Of a stretch of 64,000 bases of DNA, positions 11,475-22,899 are shown in pieces. Each line of letters begins with the position of its first letter. Position 1 is the first letter of the stretch. The notes below the pieces were generated by a model that was not told the DNA's origin, did no database searches, and was given only the letters and a program-made list of their open reading frames with translations. Origin of the DNA: Tenodera sinensis (taxonomy: Eukaryota; Arthropoda; Insecta; Mantodea; Mantidae). A program made the position numbers and the translations under genes. The DNA lies in assembly GCA_030765045.1 (NCBI GenBank), contig CM060967.1:150293751-150357750 (forward strand), given 5' to 3'.

Positions 11475-13385
11475 CTAATATGTTCTTAAGTATAAAAATA
11501 ACAAGCCCCAGGCCCACTTTCTTTGTTTCACTTGAGTTTGATTGAGTTTATAAAGCAGAAAATCTAATACTCCTCTCGAAGTATAAGCCCACAAATTGGG
11601 GGTAGTGGTTTTGGGAGTGTCGTTATATAAGGCTTTTCTCTCTGCTGTTTTTTCTTGATTCCCAGGTTGCCGCAGTAGCCCAATTTCCCAGCATGTCCCC
11701 TCACCTCTGTCCTGAATTCGATCACAAGGGTCCTCCAACATTCCACATTCAACACGAGTACCCCATTAGCTGCAACCTAACGCTTCTTTTAGCCAAAGGA
11801 CTTAGCAATGTCTATCACTTCTTGGTATTCTCTCTTTCCCTCACCCTTTCATCATGTCTTCCCGTGTTCTTCAATTTCACTGCTGATATTCATTTAGTGA
11901 CCCACGAGTTAGGTATTGATAACTGAGGGGTTATTACAACATTTCGCTGATACAACGAAATCATACATTTAAAAACAAAGACGAGAGCTGTTGAACCTTG
12001 TTAAACAAATAACACAGTAAAACGTGGTACGGGAACATAAGATGGAGTTTCTCAGGGATCAAGTATGGGAAGAGCGGGATACGTTTTGGGCAATAGTTCG
12101 AAGTGGACTTACGTACACTGGGTTCCGTCCGTAGTGCTTCACGGGGCATTTTACCAAGCTTCTCAGCTGGCACGTTCAAAGCAGGGAGCGCTTTGCCTTT
12201 GTTGTTCGTTCCAAGCAATGGCGTAAGTTAGGAACCCTAGGAAAACATTTTTAGGTGAAGATGACATTTTTTGATTTTGAATTATATCATACAAATATTC
12301 TATAGGCATATGTGAATCATTTTGGCCAAACATTTTACCCAACCCGCTATTTTTAAAGATCCAGCGACATCTATAAGTCACACTTGCACTCTGTTTTAGC
12401 CAGACTAGAGTGCGCCATACTGGTGATTTTTCTTGACATTTATTCCTTACATTTCAGTTTTTCTCTGATTTCCATTTAAATTTATACACACAATCTCAAA
12501 CGTGATATCTAAAGGTTCAAATATGATTCCTTTATTCATTGGCTCACAAAAAATAATATAAGCTGAAAAGAAAATGAATTTTAACACCAACTTCATAAAA
12601 ATGTAATTCTCTACAAGAAATAACATCCATGAAATACTTTAATTTATTTTCAGTTTACAACTATCAGAAAATATCTACTTCTCTGAGGCAGCTCAAAAAC
12701 ACTTTTTTGCTAATGAAAAGTACTGTGAAACTGGGCTAGAACATTGAGATTTTATACAACAATTTCTTTATTTATGTTAGGTGTGCCAATTTTCAAGTAA
12801 ATGTAACATTGAGAAAGGTTAGAAAATTCAGCGTATGTGTCCTTTAACTGTTGCTATGCGATGTATGCAGATATTGTGCAGGTGCAATGGGGAATAATTG
12901 TAGATATGTGGCAAGCTAATTTGCTATTTCAAGACATTGCTCGAAGTTAAATATTCACATGTGAATAATCTAGAAGTGTGCATGTAAAACAGAACGCATT
13001 GTTACTGTTTGCATGAAAAGGTAAACAGATACATATACCTCCTCCTTGCTATACATATGTTACCTGTGAAGGTCAGTAGAGTGCCTCCCAAAGCTGCGAG
13101 GTTGGCATAAATGGAATTGAGTATACACTTGTTTATCTGGGACGGAGATGGAGGTTTATCAGCAGGAAGTTCCTTCATAGACACAAAGTTTTGCAAAATG
13201 TATGGTGAAAAGTGGTGGCTTGTAAGTCCTACAAAAAGGAGGGTGGTCCGTTGAAGAGACGATCTCACTTTAAGGTGCATTGGAGAACCTTGGTAGTGGA
13301 GAATATTGAATTATTCCACTTTCTCTAATAGTTCACTTACCCCACATGCATTACTATTAGTCGCAGAAAACCGAGCGTTATCACT
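11475..13385. other. unassigned sequence
   Basis: The 11.5-11.9 kb part is less A+T-rich than its surroundings and has overlapping frames of 60-90 codons on both strands, none recognisable. The remainder is A+T-rich and featureless to my reading. Confidence 0.4.
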
Positions 13386-13387
13386 TT

Positions 13388-13560
13388 GGTGGTAGGGTCT
13401 GTGGTCCATATTCTGGAGGTAATGGGTTTGATTCCCGTGGCCGATTTAACTGACACATGGAGTTTTTCGGGGTTACCTCGGGTCGCTAGGCAAATGCTAG
13501 ATCATCCACCAAATTCCTTGACCTCCATTTCGCGGCACTTCATCTTTCATCCTGCTTGGC
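13388..13560 (+). mobile_element. tRNA-derived SINE, family C
   Basis: A B box (GGGTTTGATTCCC) at about 13424-13436 follows a degraded A-box region. The body has the family C words GGAGTTTTTCGGGGTTACCT, AGGCAAATGCTAG and CACCAAATTCCTT, shared with the copies near 42.7 and 61.1 kb. The sequence after about 13560 (to 13900) is G+C-richer and may be a second retroposon that I cannot classify. Confidence 0.7.
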
Positions 13561-13910
13561 TATTTGCAGGGTTTTGGGTGTCTGCTGGAATTTCAGTCCC
13601 CAAGGTAGATGTATTTCTTGACCTCCAGATTCGGGGGTGGGGGGTGGTGTCTGATAGTCAGAGTATCTGGTTATAGGTGCCACCACCGGGTAGTTCAAAT
13701 CTATAGCTGTCAGGGACCCCGCTCTCTGCTGTCGTCTCTCCTCAGCGTGGCACTCCTAAGTATCCTCAGACCTCACTCCTTCCTCCAGAGGCTGCCCCCT
13801 TAGGAGCACAACAGATTTCACTGGTTGAGGTGCTAAGTCGCCCCTCCGAACATTGTCATTCTTTCTTACCTTCTGGATGGGGTGGGTCTACTTATTTCAC
13901 CCAAGCGTTG
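13561..13910. other. G+C-richer segment, possible retroposon remnant
   Basis: This stretch is clearly richer in G and C than its surroundings and directly follows a family C SINE. It contains a B-box-like GTAGTTCAAATCTA at about 13690, but no A box at proper spacing. No partner elsewhere in the window was found. Confidence 0.3.
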
Positions 13911-14104
13911 ATTACCCACACTGGCAGGTAGATTCCTAGATTGCATAAGTGATCCTTGATGTTCTTAAAAGGTACAACATGAGTTGTCTATATAGACATC
14001 CAATGTAAAAGCCCAAGTAATATGAATGTATATAAACACCTATTGTGTAATAGGTTCAAGCGATGCAAATGCATTAAACATGCAATGCAGGAACAAGCGA
14101 ATAT

Positions 14105-14236
14105 GGAGTCCCAGTTGACATCACGAGGCTGAGGCACCTCCCAGCGGGGAAAACTCCTCAGGTCGGTACCGAGGTTCGAATCGGAGTCCTCCACGCCAGA
14201 GGCAGGCGCGCTATCTCTGAGTTACGTAGGCGGTGA
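14105..14236 (-). mobile_element. tRNA-derived SINE head, family D
   Basis: On the minus strand a clear tRNA-like head is present. The A box TAACTCAGAGATAGCGC lies at the complement of 14208-14224 and the B box GATTCGAACCTC at the complement of 14172-14183, at tRNA-like spacing. The following body (CCGACCTGAGGAGTTTTCCC) is not found elsewhere in the window. The cloverleaf does not look intact, so I call it a SINE rather than a tRNA gene. Confidence 0.65.
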
Positions 14237-15175
14237 TCATCCAGGCTCCAAAACCCGTAATATAAACAAAATAAATGATCTGATACCAGAGTAGCGAGGC
14301 AAAGAAGCAAGTTTATGGATTTGCACAGATTTTATGATAACCCCGTTGATGCTGATGTGTCACGAACAAACTGCACCCCCTTCCCGCATTCTGCTATCGT
14401 TTGTTTTTAAAAACAGCTCTCACCTGGACCGCGCGGTTTGACAGTTGAATATGCCACCTCGCTTGCTAATGGAACGCCTCGCTCACTGCGGTTAGCTATA
14501 CTAATGGCTATGGTGGTAATTAAATGCTGCTGTGTTGGCAGAAGCTTTTTACAGCCTACTATCCTCATATAAATGTACAAAGCAGCGAGAAAGTTATGTA
14601 AACATTTTTGAGTCAGGCCTGAATTAACACAACTTGTTTTCTTTCACTTGTGGGACTTTATCTCAATCAGTTATCCGTGAGCGAGGAACTTTTGAGAATT
14701 AACCTTATCATCACCAGGGTGGGGGTATTTATGCCCACATTCTGGAATTTTTTAAATTCTGTCTTAATTTTTTAATAAAGCCATGCAGTTAATGGTTATT
14801 GTCACTTGCTGTTTCCTACTGATTTGCGCAGTTGTTTCAAAGTCTTCATTGTTGGTCTGCTTGAGAAACAATGAAATGTCAAGGTTGTCATAAAGTACTG
14901 CCCCGTCGGTATGTGATTCATGTAAAAAGCTAAAAGTTAAAAATGTTAAATATTACCTTTATAAACATGACAAGACACCTGTATATTTTCCCCGTGTGAA
15001 TATCTTAAACTTGTGCTATTTTAATCAAAATACGTTAGAAATATGTTGAGAAAATCTGTCATGTCGAAAAATATTCCCTCTGCGGGGTAGTTTTGGATGC
15101 ATTAACTCCTAGAATTCACATGTCACTTGTTTTACTTCCCTTATCTCTCTTTCTTAGAGGAATGTACGTCACAGT

Positions 15176-15322
15176 ATTGCTTTACTTTCTCTAATACTTA
15201 CCTATAAAATTGGAGGAACTATTGCATTTTACCTACAAATTCGATACCAATATTTTAGAGCAAATGCGCACTTTGAGCTCCCAGAATGAAAACAAAGTTT
15301 GTATTAAAAGGTGCGCGCGCGC

Positions 15323-15371
<49 letters not shown>

Positions 15372-15511
15372 CGTGCGCGTGCAGTAGCTCAAAAATGAAA
15401 AGTTTGTTAAATATACATATAACTTAGAATATAAGTTCAGTGTCCTCCAAGGATATGATACTTAAGACTTTCCAGAAAAACCCACAATAATTAAAGGTAT
15501 CCTTTACATGG
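15176..15511 (-). mobile_element. family A repeat, 3' half, with GC/GT array
   Basis: The copy starts at the right terminus (TTTACTTTCTCTAATACTTA) and continues through the complement of the 3' module, the GT tract (15312-15370), the CAGTAGCTCAAAAATGAAAA word and the TCCTTTACATGG word. It stops there, lacking the left half of the element. Confidence 0.75.
15312..15370. repeat. compound microsatellite (GC)7(GT)n
   Basis: A run of alternating CG/GC of about 14 bases passes into about 46 bases of perfect GT. The array sits at the CA/GT position of a family A copy. Alternating purine-pyrimidine of this kind can adopt Z-DNA. Confidence 0.95.
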
Positions 15512-16507
15512 ACTGCGGCTGGTCGTCCTAAGGTCTCACACAGATTGCCTCGGCTGAGATCTTATCTCGTAATTGTTGAAGAAATAATAACCACAGTTAT
15601 TGTGAAACCTGTTTATTCCAGTCCACAGTAAATGCTACTCTTCATACCATATACCCTTTGTTGTCCTTTGTCACTGACTTATTCTCGCAGTACTGGCCGG
15701 CGCTGATAATAATGTTGCAGGGGTGTTGTAAGGATGTCGGGGTGTTTTGTAGGACTCCTTTCTAAAATGCGTGTTCGCTGGTTTTATAACTTTTCCCATT
15801 TCCCCTGACTATACCCTTATCTTCTGACCACGTGGTTGCCGTTATTGGTGGAAATTCATATTGTACACGCGGCTCCCGAAGTCTTGCCGTGGCGGGAGTT
15901 CCAGGAGGGGTTTCGCCTCACTGCACAGGGCGTCCCTATTAGCCTAACAAAAGGCTCAAAAGGATTTTTCGCCTTTTGTTCAGCATTGTCTGCGTCTGGA
16001 CACTAATGATTGTTTTACCCTGAGTTGGAGCAAACTCTAGCTGATGCACACCTGTTAGCTACACTGAATGATCGGTTGGCGAACATTTTATTTCAGAACT
16101 TGCTTTAGCAATCGATTTGATTTGTCCCGCTACAGGACAAATGTTATTTTCTCAAAACTTTCTGCAACAGTTTTGATTAAAAATGTAAAATTTGAATTTT
16201 TTGACATAGATTGCTATGTTCTGTTCACTCTTTGCTATTATAAGACATAAGCAAAGCTGTATTATAAAAAATCAGTACATTTCTTTAAATCACGCAGTTT
16301 ATGGGAAATACAATTTTGTTGTGGTATGCACCATTTTCGGAATATTGTAATTGCTATTATTTATTTATGCCAACAAACATAATGCTGGTGCTTTTAAACA
16401 CACAATCCCTGTATGTGTGTGTTGGGGTATATGTCACTGATGTGAGATTTCCTTGGTGGTCTACCGGGAAAGGAACGAATCGGTTGGAGAATTTAATGAA
16501 ATACTTC
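15512..16507. other. unassigned sequence
   Basis: No gene recognised. Part of 16090-16260 (AAAACTTTCTGCAACAGTTT and its surroundings) faintly recalls family A but is too diverged to call. Confidence 0.35.
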
Positions 16508-16509
16508 AG

Positions 16510-16640
16510 GCAGGTTGTCACAGTAGCTTAATGACTAGAGCAGCCGCACGTACAGCGGAAGGTATGTGGTTCAAACCTCGGCTGTTGCATTGCATTTTTA
16601 AGTTCCGACTGTCCCTTTCAAAAGTTGTGATTGTTATTTG
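16510..16640 (+). mobile_element. tRNA-derived SINE head, family E
   Basis: The A box TAGCTTAATGACTAGAGC (16524-16541) and B box GGTTCAAACCT (about 16568-16578) are spaced as in a tRNA. The stem sequences do not pair well, so this is a retroposon head, not a working tRNA. No second copy was found in the window. Confidence 0.55.
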
Positions 16641-16795
16641 GAGCTTTTAAATACGTTATACAGCTGTATAACTGTAAAATTGTTTTTTCCCTTCTCTCGT
16701 CATCGCGACATAGTGAATTGTTTTTAAAATAATTGACTATCGCTTAAAGCCCACTTTATTTCCTTGTGCTTAAAATAAAATGTGTACTAAAACAA

Positions 16796-16882
16796 TTCCT
16801 GCAAAAGTTTATCTCAAGTAGCATAAATAGAAGAACAAGATTGGGTAGAGAAGGTCTTGTGAATGTGACACATCACGTGTCT
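16796..16882 (-). mobile_element. family A-related fragment, left end
   Basis: On the minus strand the words GATGTGTCACATTCACAAGA and CCTTCTCTAC, followed by an AGATAAACTTTTGCAGGAA match, correspond to the left end of family A. It appears to belong to a diverged subfamily. Confidence 0.5.
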
Positions 16883-17524
16883 TTGTGACGTTATACGGGA
16901 TGAATAAATTTGTTACAATAACAGACCTTTTTTAATACGTGACTCTTCATCCTACAAAGCATGTAAGCGAACTGACCTTCTCTGGTTGAGGTTTGAGCTG
17001 TAGAAACTCTGCTTGCTTGGTCGAGCCGTGAGTTTCATTTTCTTGCCTCCTGAATAATTTAAAGCGAATCACGGTTGGAGTTGTCCGTCTTGGCTGCCAT
17101 TAGTAACTAGGCCAGTGAAAGAGCAAGGACTTCACCATTCTGGTTCCTTTACCAATTAAAGTGTGGAAGACTGAATTGGACTGTATAGGTGAAGAGAGTC
17201 AATATTTTTAAACGCACATGCCTACTTTAAAAACTGGAACAACAACTGGGGCTAGGATGTTTATCATATGGCTTATTTTTCCATGCACAAGGTAATTTAG
17301 GCATGTGCACAACATTTGTAAACACAACGAATAAGCTTTCTTTGGTCATATAAGTGCATATGAGACCATAAGTTAATGTTAGTTGAGATTTTGGCCAAAT
17401 ATACGAATAAGGACATATTTTATGTAGACTATCTGAAATAACCGCGTAGTCCATGGTTTGACTATTTATTCCTGTATCATTGCATTTCTATTTCAGTCAC
17501 AGGAAATTGTATGAATTGTTTTTA

Positions 17525-17604
17525 TAAGGGCAGGCAGAGAAGGATATGTGAATGTATTACGCATACGAAAAGCGAATAGAGAAAGCCATGTGAATGTAGT
17601 ACAT
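17525..17604 (-). mobile_element. family A-related left-end fragments, two in a row
   Basis: Two degenerate copies of the left terminus (complement of TACATTCACATGGCTTTCTC, then of TACATTCACATATCCTTCTC) lie side by side. They directly abut the family I repeat that starts at 17605. Confidence 0.4.
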
Positions 17605-17810
17605 CCGGCTCAAAATGTTTTCCGATGGATGAGAGGGTGTATGGAGAAGACGACAAACAAACAAACTTCTTATGAATTACTTGCGCCCGGTTCGCCCGGC
17701 CCAGCGATGGCTTCAACTGAGTTATTTACTTTTGTGTGTGTTCCTCTGATGTGTTGTCAGCGGGGATCAAGCAAGAAGCTCAATAATCAGTTGTATTCTA
17801 TCCAAACAGA
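17605..17810 (+). mobile_element. family I dispersed repeat
   Basis: The block starts CCGGCTCAAAATGTTTTCCG and contains ATGAGAGGGTGTATGG, TTCTTATGAATTACTTGC and a final GTATTCTATCC. It matches, in inverted orientation, 41985-42150, where the words read GGCGAGAGGGTGTAGGG and TTCTTATGAATTACTTGCAC. It is about 205 bp long, non-coding and of unknown class (SINE-sized, without a clear A/B box). Confidence 0.65.
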
Positions 17811-17887
17811 AACATCATAATATTCTTTTCTGCACGTATTTAAAAAAGTAACATAGCTTTTTGTGGTGGCATTAACGGCGTTTAAGA

Positions 17888-18143
<256 letters not shown>

Positions 18144-18654
18144 GTTATAAAGAGTGATTTAGTCCGGATAAAGTGGAAGGAGGTAAATCCTACCTCCCCT
18201 CTTTGGCAAACGTTGAACATCGCCATTTTAGATAATATTTTCAGGAATATGTCATTTTGGTAGTTTTTAAGGCATAAATACATGCATTTTTAAAGATCTT
18301 TTGGTTCACAAAAATCCGAGTCCTAACAAAGACGTGGGTGAAGAAAAGAGGGCAAAATCTTATCTGTCGTGCAACACAAGAGTTTTACGCTTCACGATCA
18401 CATTTCTGGGCAAATGTGAACCGAACTGCTTCATGAATATGTAGCTTCTCTCTGCAGCATTGGTGTCGCATCGCATTTGGGAGAATCCACTGTTTGCTGC
18501 GTTATAATTCATATGTTTATGTCCCACTGGCATTCTCTAGTATTATTGACAGGTCAGTAACTACGAGGAGTTACCATTAAAAACATAAGGTACTTGCTTT
18601 TATTTTTGAAGGACGATTTAGTGAGTGTCTTGATTTCGTCCTATACTTCATTAA

Positions 18655-18885
18655 TGCTGAGTCTGACTGTCAGTCTGTGGACAGTATAACTCAAAAGTGA
18701 AAAGTCAGTTAAAAGCCAAAGTTGGTATTTAAGCTTAATGACTTTCAACTATGTGATACAAACATTTTGAAGAAAATTGTTCCAGCCTAAACTACCCTTT
18801 ACATGGAAAATTTTTCGAAAATTTTGATTTTCCTGAAAATGGCTAAGGATTTTGTTTAAAATTCCACATGTTTGAGATATATGGG
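18655..18885 (-). mobile_element. family A repeat, inverted-pair left arm
   Basis: From the GTCAGTCTGTGGACAGTATA word to the TTTGAGATATA word this is the complement of the central part of family A, including the TACCCTTTACATGG module. It faces the oppositely oriented copy at 18945-19250 across about 60 bp, so the two form a long imperfect inverted repeat. Confidence 0.75.
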
Positions 18886-18944
18886 GTTACGGTGACAATA
18901 CAACAGCGTTGTAAGTAATTCTGTTTGAAGAGGCCTTCAGAGGC

Positions 18945-19250
18945 CCAGAAAACTCCAGATACATATTTCATTTGTCATGAAAGTATTGAAACACGTGATA
19001 CTTTAATCAAAATCACTAGAGCAATGCAAATCTTTACATATAAATGGTAATTTGAAGTGGGAATTTTCTTGAAAACCTTGATATACCATCCTTGAAAGTG
19101 AATTTAATTACCTAGTTTGCTATTTAACTACTTTTCGTTTTTGAGTTATGCTGTTCACAGACACATTCACGGACACACATGCACACATAATACGTGTACG
19201 CGTCTTTTTCCAAAAATGATTTGGATCGAAGGGACCTTAAAACGGCATGG
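18945..19250 (+). mobile_element. family A repeat, inverted-pair right arm
   Basis: The order of words is that of family A in forward orientation: ACATATTTCATTTGTCATGA, ACTTTAATCAAAATCACTAG, TTTCGTTTTTGAGTTATGCT, then a short irregular CA tract (ACACATTCACGGACACACA) and the 3' module (TTTTTCCAAAAATGA). It ends about where the mariner-related block begins. Confidence 0.75.
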
Positions 19251-19467
19251 AGTGTTCAGATGGTGTGTAACATCTCTAACCAAGATTGTAATTCGGAACG
19301 TAACCGTAACTAATTTTGCGCGAACAATGAAACGCGCATGCTCACCGATTCCTGGCATGTCTTGCGCATAAAACGTCATTGCATTGGTAGTTTGCAGTTT
19401 GCTGTTCACAGTGTTGGTTCAAAGTGTCTAAATAATAGATGGGCCCGCCGACTGAAAAATACGGTCT

Positions 19468-19638
19468 GTGATTAGGTTTCTGACAGCAAGGATGGTTTGA
19501 ACAACGGACATTCATCGACAGATCAGTGAAGTGTATGACCCCAGTACGATTAGGGACAGCAAAGTGCTTAAGTGAGTGCGAGTTTTCAAGACTGGACGGG
19601 ACAGTGCTCAAAATGACTATGAGGCCGGCCATCGATGA
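19468..19638 (+). pseudogene. mariner-type transposase relic (N-terminal part)
   Basis: One frame reads as the N-terminal helix-turn-helix region of an IS630/Tc1/mariner-superfamily transposase. It gives VIRFLTA, then DIHRQISEVYDPSTIRDSKV, then VRVFKTGRD and, near the end, EAGHR where related proteins have a S/R-G-R-P motif. Two in-frame stops (19498-19500 and 19573-19575) and a third at 19636-19638 break it. The first two lie where tryptophan or another sense codon would be expected. The catalytic domain is not recognisable downstream. These proteins bind transposon ends and cut and paste DNA; this copy is dead. The recognition is from family knowledge of insect mariner-like proteins, not a search. 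Confidence 0.7.
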
Positions 19639-19639
19639 A

Positions 19640-21014
19640 CACAGAAGGTTTCATCAATATTGTGAAAAATAAAACTAAAGATTATAATAAAACATATCTT
19701 AAGCAAAATATGACATTATCCACAGTGACGAAGGAATTAGAGCAGAAAGATAGAATTATTTCACATCGGTGTGATATTCCTCCAGTGAAGAAAGGAGTCG
19801 TCCAGCTTTCCTGACTGAAGCTACGCCGAGGCTGATCAGCAATAAAAGTGCGCCTCAACGCCATTACGAGCATCGATAAATATAGAGCTAGCTTCAACTG
19901 TTTATCCAATGGTTATCCATTATCCTCACAGGCGACAAGACTTCTATGATATAGACATACATAAGCTTGTAAAACATTATAACAAATGTTTAAACAAACA
20001 TAGCAGCTATGTAGCAAAATAGATAAAATGCAAGGAAATAAATAAAATAACCGTTTTGCAGCTATTTATGATGGCTTAATGTGTATAAAACTTACCTTAC
20101 TTTTTGATTTACTCTCGTATTATCTACATGCGTTGTAGAGAATGCTGCTTAAATTTTCATAATACAGGCGTAGAGTCAGCTTGTTTTCGTCCATAACCAC
20201 CAAAAGCTTAGAGAAAAGCCTTCGTTGCTGAAATTCGATTGAGAGCCGAAGTTCCATTACATGGTAAATGTTTTCTCACACGAGAAGACATTTCCAGCGC
20301 AGTGAGGCGTGAGATTGCCGCACTCAACAGCAGTTTCTCACCGCCTCCCTCATCATGGCGGCAACTGATTGCCTAGGAGGTTCTTATATTCAATGCCCGT
20401 AAGGAATTCTAAAGCCCAAACGCTTGTGCATAAGACATAACATAAATATACTTTCTCCTTTCTGACACTGTATACAGAATGTTAGAAGTAGGTGTAAGCA
20501 CACCTTAACTCTACCATTTTTCCATGGCTGCACAGTACAGTTCATTTATACATTGACATAAGATTTGAATATTTGAATATAAAAGCACGTTATATGCAGG
20601 CAATATGAGTACGAAAAACGAAGCAGGGATAATTCAGAAACAAAATAAAATCTTCTCAATAGTTACAAGCGTAACGTGTGTTAACAAATACAAATTTAAC
20701 TTTGTTTTAAACCCTTTCCTGTCATGTTTCATTTTATTTCAATAGCACGCATAGCATCTTTTGTCAGACGTTCAATACATTAAAACATAAGCAGCTTTCG
20801 AGCAGGTATAAAGTGTAATTGACAATGATTTATCAGTAAAGCGGTTACGAGTTACATAAGCAATAACAGGATAATTTGTCATTCCGATAAACTTTTATGA
20901 ATAACATGATTTTGAGCACAGGTACTCTTTAAAAGCAATTTTAAAATCATTGAAATTGTCAACTTTTCCCTTAAGCTCATTAAGAAGTACATTAAATATT
21001 TTTATGGCTTCAAA
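19640..21014. other. unassigned sequence downstream of the mariner relic
   Basis: The first 270 bp may be further decayed transposon sequence, but I cannot align it. The rest shows nothing recognisable. Confidence 0.35.
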
Positions 21015-21019
21015 ATATG

Positions 21020-21639
21020 CACCTTTCTGGAAGCAAAATGGTTGGTGACCAGCTACTTCACGTAACAAAGGCGCTTAAGGCGCCACACCACTCACGCAAG
21101 CACACACGTACTAACAACAAGCCGGTGGCAACACAAAGGGTTTTCCAGAGTATTCGAGAAGTATCCGACAGCCGGCGTGGCTTTAGAAGTTCCAGAAAGA
21201 CACGTGTTACATAATTCTCGCTCTATAAGGAGATAAGGCAACGAGCGGCTGAAATTGTACGTTTTAAGGGCAATTTTGCTATTAGGAGATAAGGCAACGA
21301 GTTAAAGAGCTAAGATTACATGCATGAGTGGGTCAGTGTGTCAGTGAGTGCGAAACAGCTGTGTGTGTGTGGTACTGTCGTTGTGAAAGATACGTCGCGT
21401 CGAAGTAAAGAAGTTCTAATGAGTGTTGAGTGATTGTATCGTCAGAGTTAGTGTTTGAGAGTCAGAGAATGCGAAGAGACAGTGAAAGAAGTGAGTCAAG
21501 GTTAGAGAAATAAAACAGTTGTGAGTTGTAATATCACCAAAGACAACGTCAGTAGACAAGAACTGTGCTTTTGTGCAAAAGTTTTGGAAGAAAATAAAGC
21601 GAGAAAAATGTACTCGAGCGGGATTTTGTCATTTTGTCA
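21020..21639 (+). mobile_element. solo LTR, family 2
   Basis: The block begins TGCACC and ends GTCA and is flanked by AAATA on both sides (21015-21019 and 21640-21644), a 5-bp target duplication; a 4-bp AATA reading is also possible. It contains a TATA-like CTCTATAAGG near 21221 and a polyadenylation signal AATAAA at 21593-21598, in the order U3-R-U5. The 3' half matches the LTR at 56641-57232 (GAGTGTTGAGTGAT, GTTGTAATATCAC, TTTGTGCAAAAGTTTTGGAA). A 17-bp block AGGAGATAAGGCAACGA occurs twice just downstream of the TATA-like box. No retrotransposon internal region adjoins, so recombination between LTRs probably removed it. The family is probably Ty3/gypsy-like, from the short target duplication. 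Confidence 0.75.
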
Positions 21640-22540
21640 AAATAATATTAAGTAGCATAACATGTTTAATTGCGCGCGTTACAGCTATTTTAATTCTACA
21701 GAGCTGGAAACCTGCAAACATTATATCACTTAAAAGCATACGCACAGAATTAGAACATTAGTGTATACAATATTAGCATTTAACTAAATGAATTTCACAA
21801 ACCAAGCTTCCGCAATGCCACGTTCAGAGCTTAGTTTGGCAAAACGTAGGAACGATGATGAATTCGCTGACCTCGGTGCAACGCGCGCAGGGAATTAAAA
21901 AAGGTGAAACAGAAAGATGTTTGTTTGAGAGGAGGTACAGAATCTAATGAAGTGTGTTTCCGATGGTAGAGAGAAAGTGAGAGCTAACGCTGCAGGGCAG
22001 ATCCTTGTGTTAAATGGCAAGTAATTAATACTGGAGCAGATGCATACACGAAAGGAGGTCAAGGACATCCCACGGAGGCGCATGCGCAGTGTAGTTGTGC
22101 ACATGGTAATCTATAGGACACGGAACACTGAACCTCATGTTCCGCCACATTGAGCATCGTTACACTGCTGTTTTTCTCGCCACGGCGCGGAATTACGACG
22201 CGTTATCGCTGAAAGAAAGTTGATCGCGGTAAATGTAATCTTTAGCACGCTAAATATTCCTTGTTAACACGTTATTAGCTTCGTAGTTAAAATTTAATGG
22301 CTTGTATGCTAGCTTCTGTTTAACGTGCTGTGTACTAGATATAGTCTTGGATTAACTAAAGTGAAAATAAGCAAATAATATTAGCTGAAAACACTAACAT
22401 CGTATTACACAGTATACCACAGCTTTATGCCATTCTTATTAATACGAGACCCGTGAAAATGGTTAAAATCCACAATTTAACCCTTTAATGCCTGAATTAT
22501 TTTGCTACTTATGCCGTTCTTCCTCTAATTCGAAACCGGT
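21640..22540. other. unassigned sequence
   Basis: No recognisable gene or repeat. It holds a somewhat CpG-richer stretch at about 22080-22220. Confidence 0.4.
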
Positions 22541-22545
22541 TTAGA

Positions 22546-22745
22546 TTAGGCGGTCTGGGACACCTTCAGCTTGCTGGCTTGAATAGCCATGATCGTTGAG
22601 GCAACACGTAGTGCACTGGCCATGCACTCAAACCCTGAGGTCGTGAGTTCGAGTCTCGGCAATCGCAGTTGCCTTCCTAAAGGAAGGGGAGGGCCCACGC
22701 AAAATAATCGGTGTGATGGCACGCGTGGATGATGACGGGGTATCA
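22546..22745 (+). mobile_element. putative tRNA-derived SINE, family F
   Basis: A good B box (GTGAGTTCGAGTCTC, about 22643-22657) is preceded at tRNA-like distance by a weak A-box region. A G+C-rich body with CTTCCTAAAGGAAGG and a distinct end near 22745 follows. There is only one copy in the window, so the boundaries are approximate. Confidence 0.45.
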
Positions 22746-22815
22746 TTTGATTGTGGTTGCATGGATTTTACTTCTTTTCTTATATATATACAAAACACTA
22801 CAATATAAATTGTAA

Positions 22816-22899
<84 letters not shown>
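22816..22899. repeat. (AAT)n microsatellite, about 84 bp
   Basis: Perfect AAT array of about 28 units. Confidence 0.98.

Noticed and set aside
14172..14235. Functional tRNA gene on the minus strand
   Set aside because: A and B boxes are good, but the cloverleaf is broken and a SINE-like body follows.
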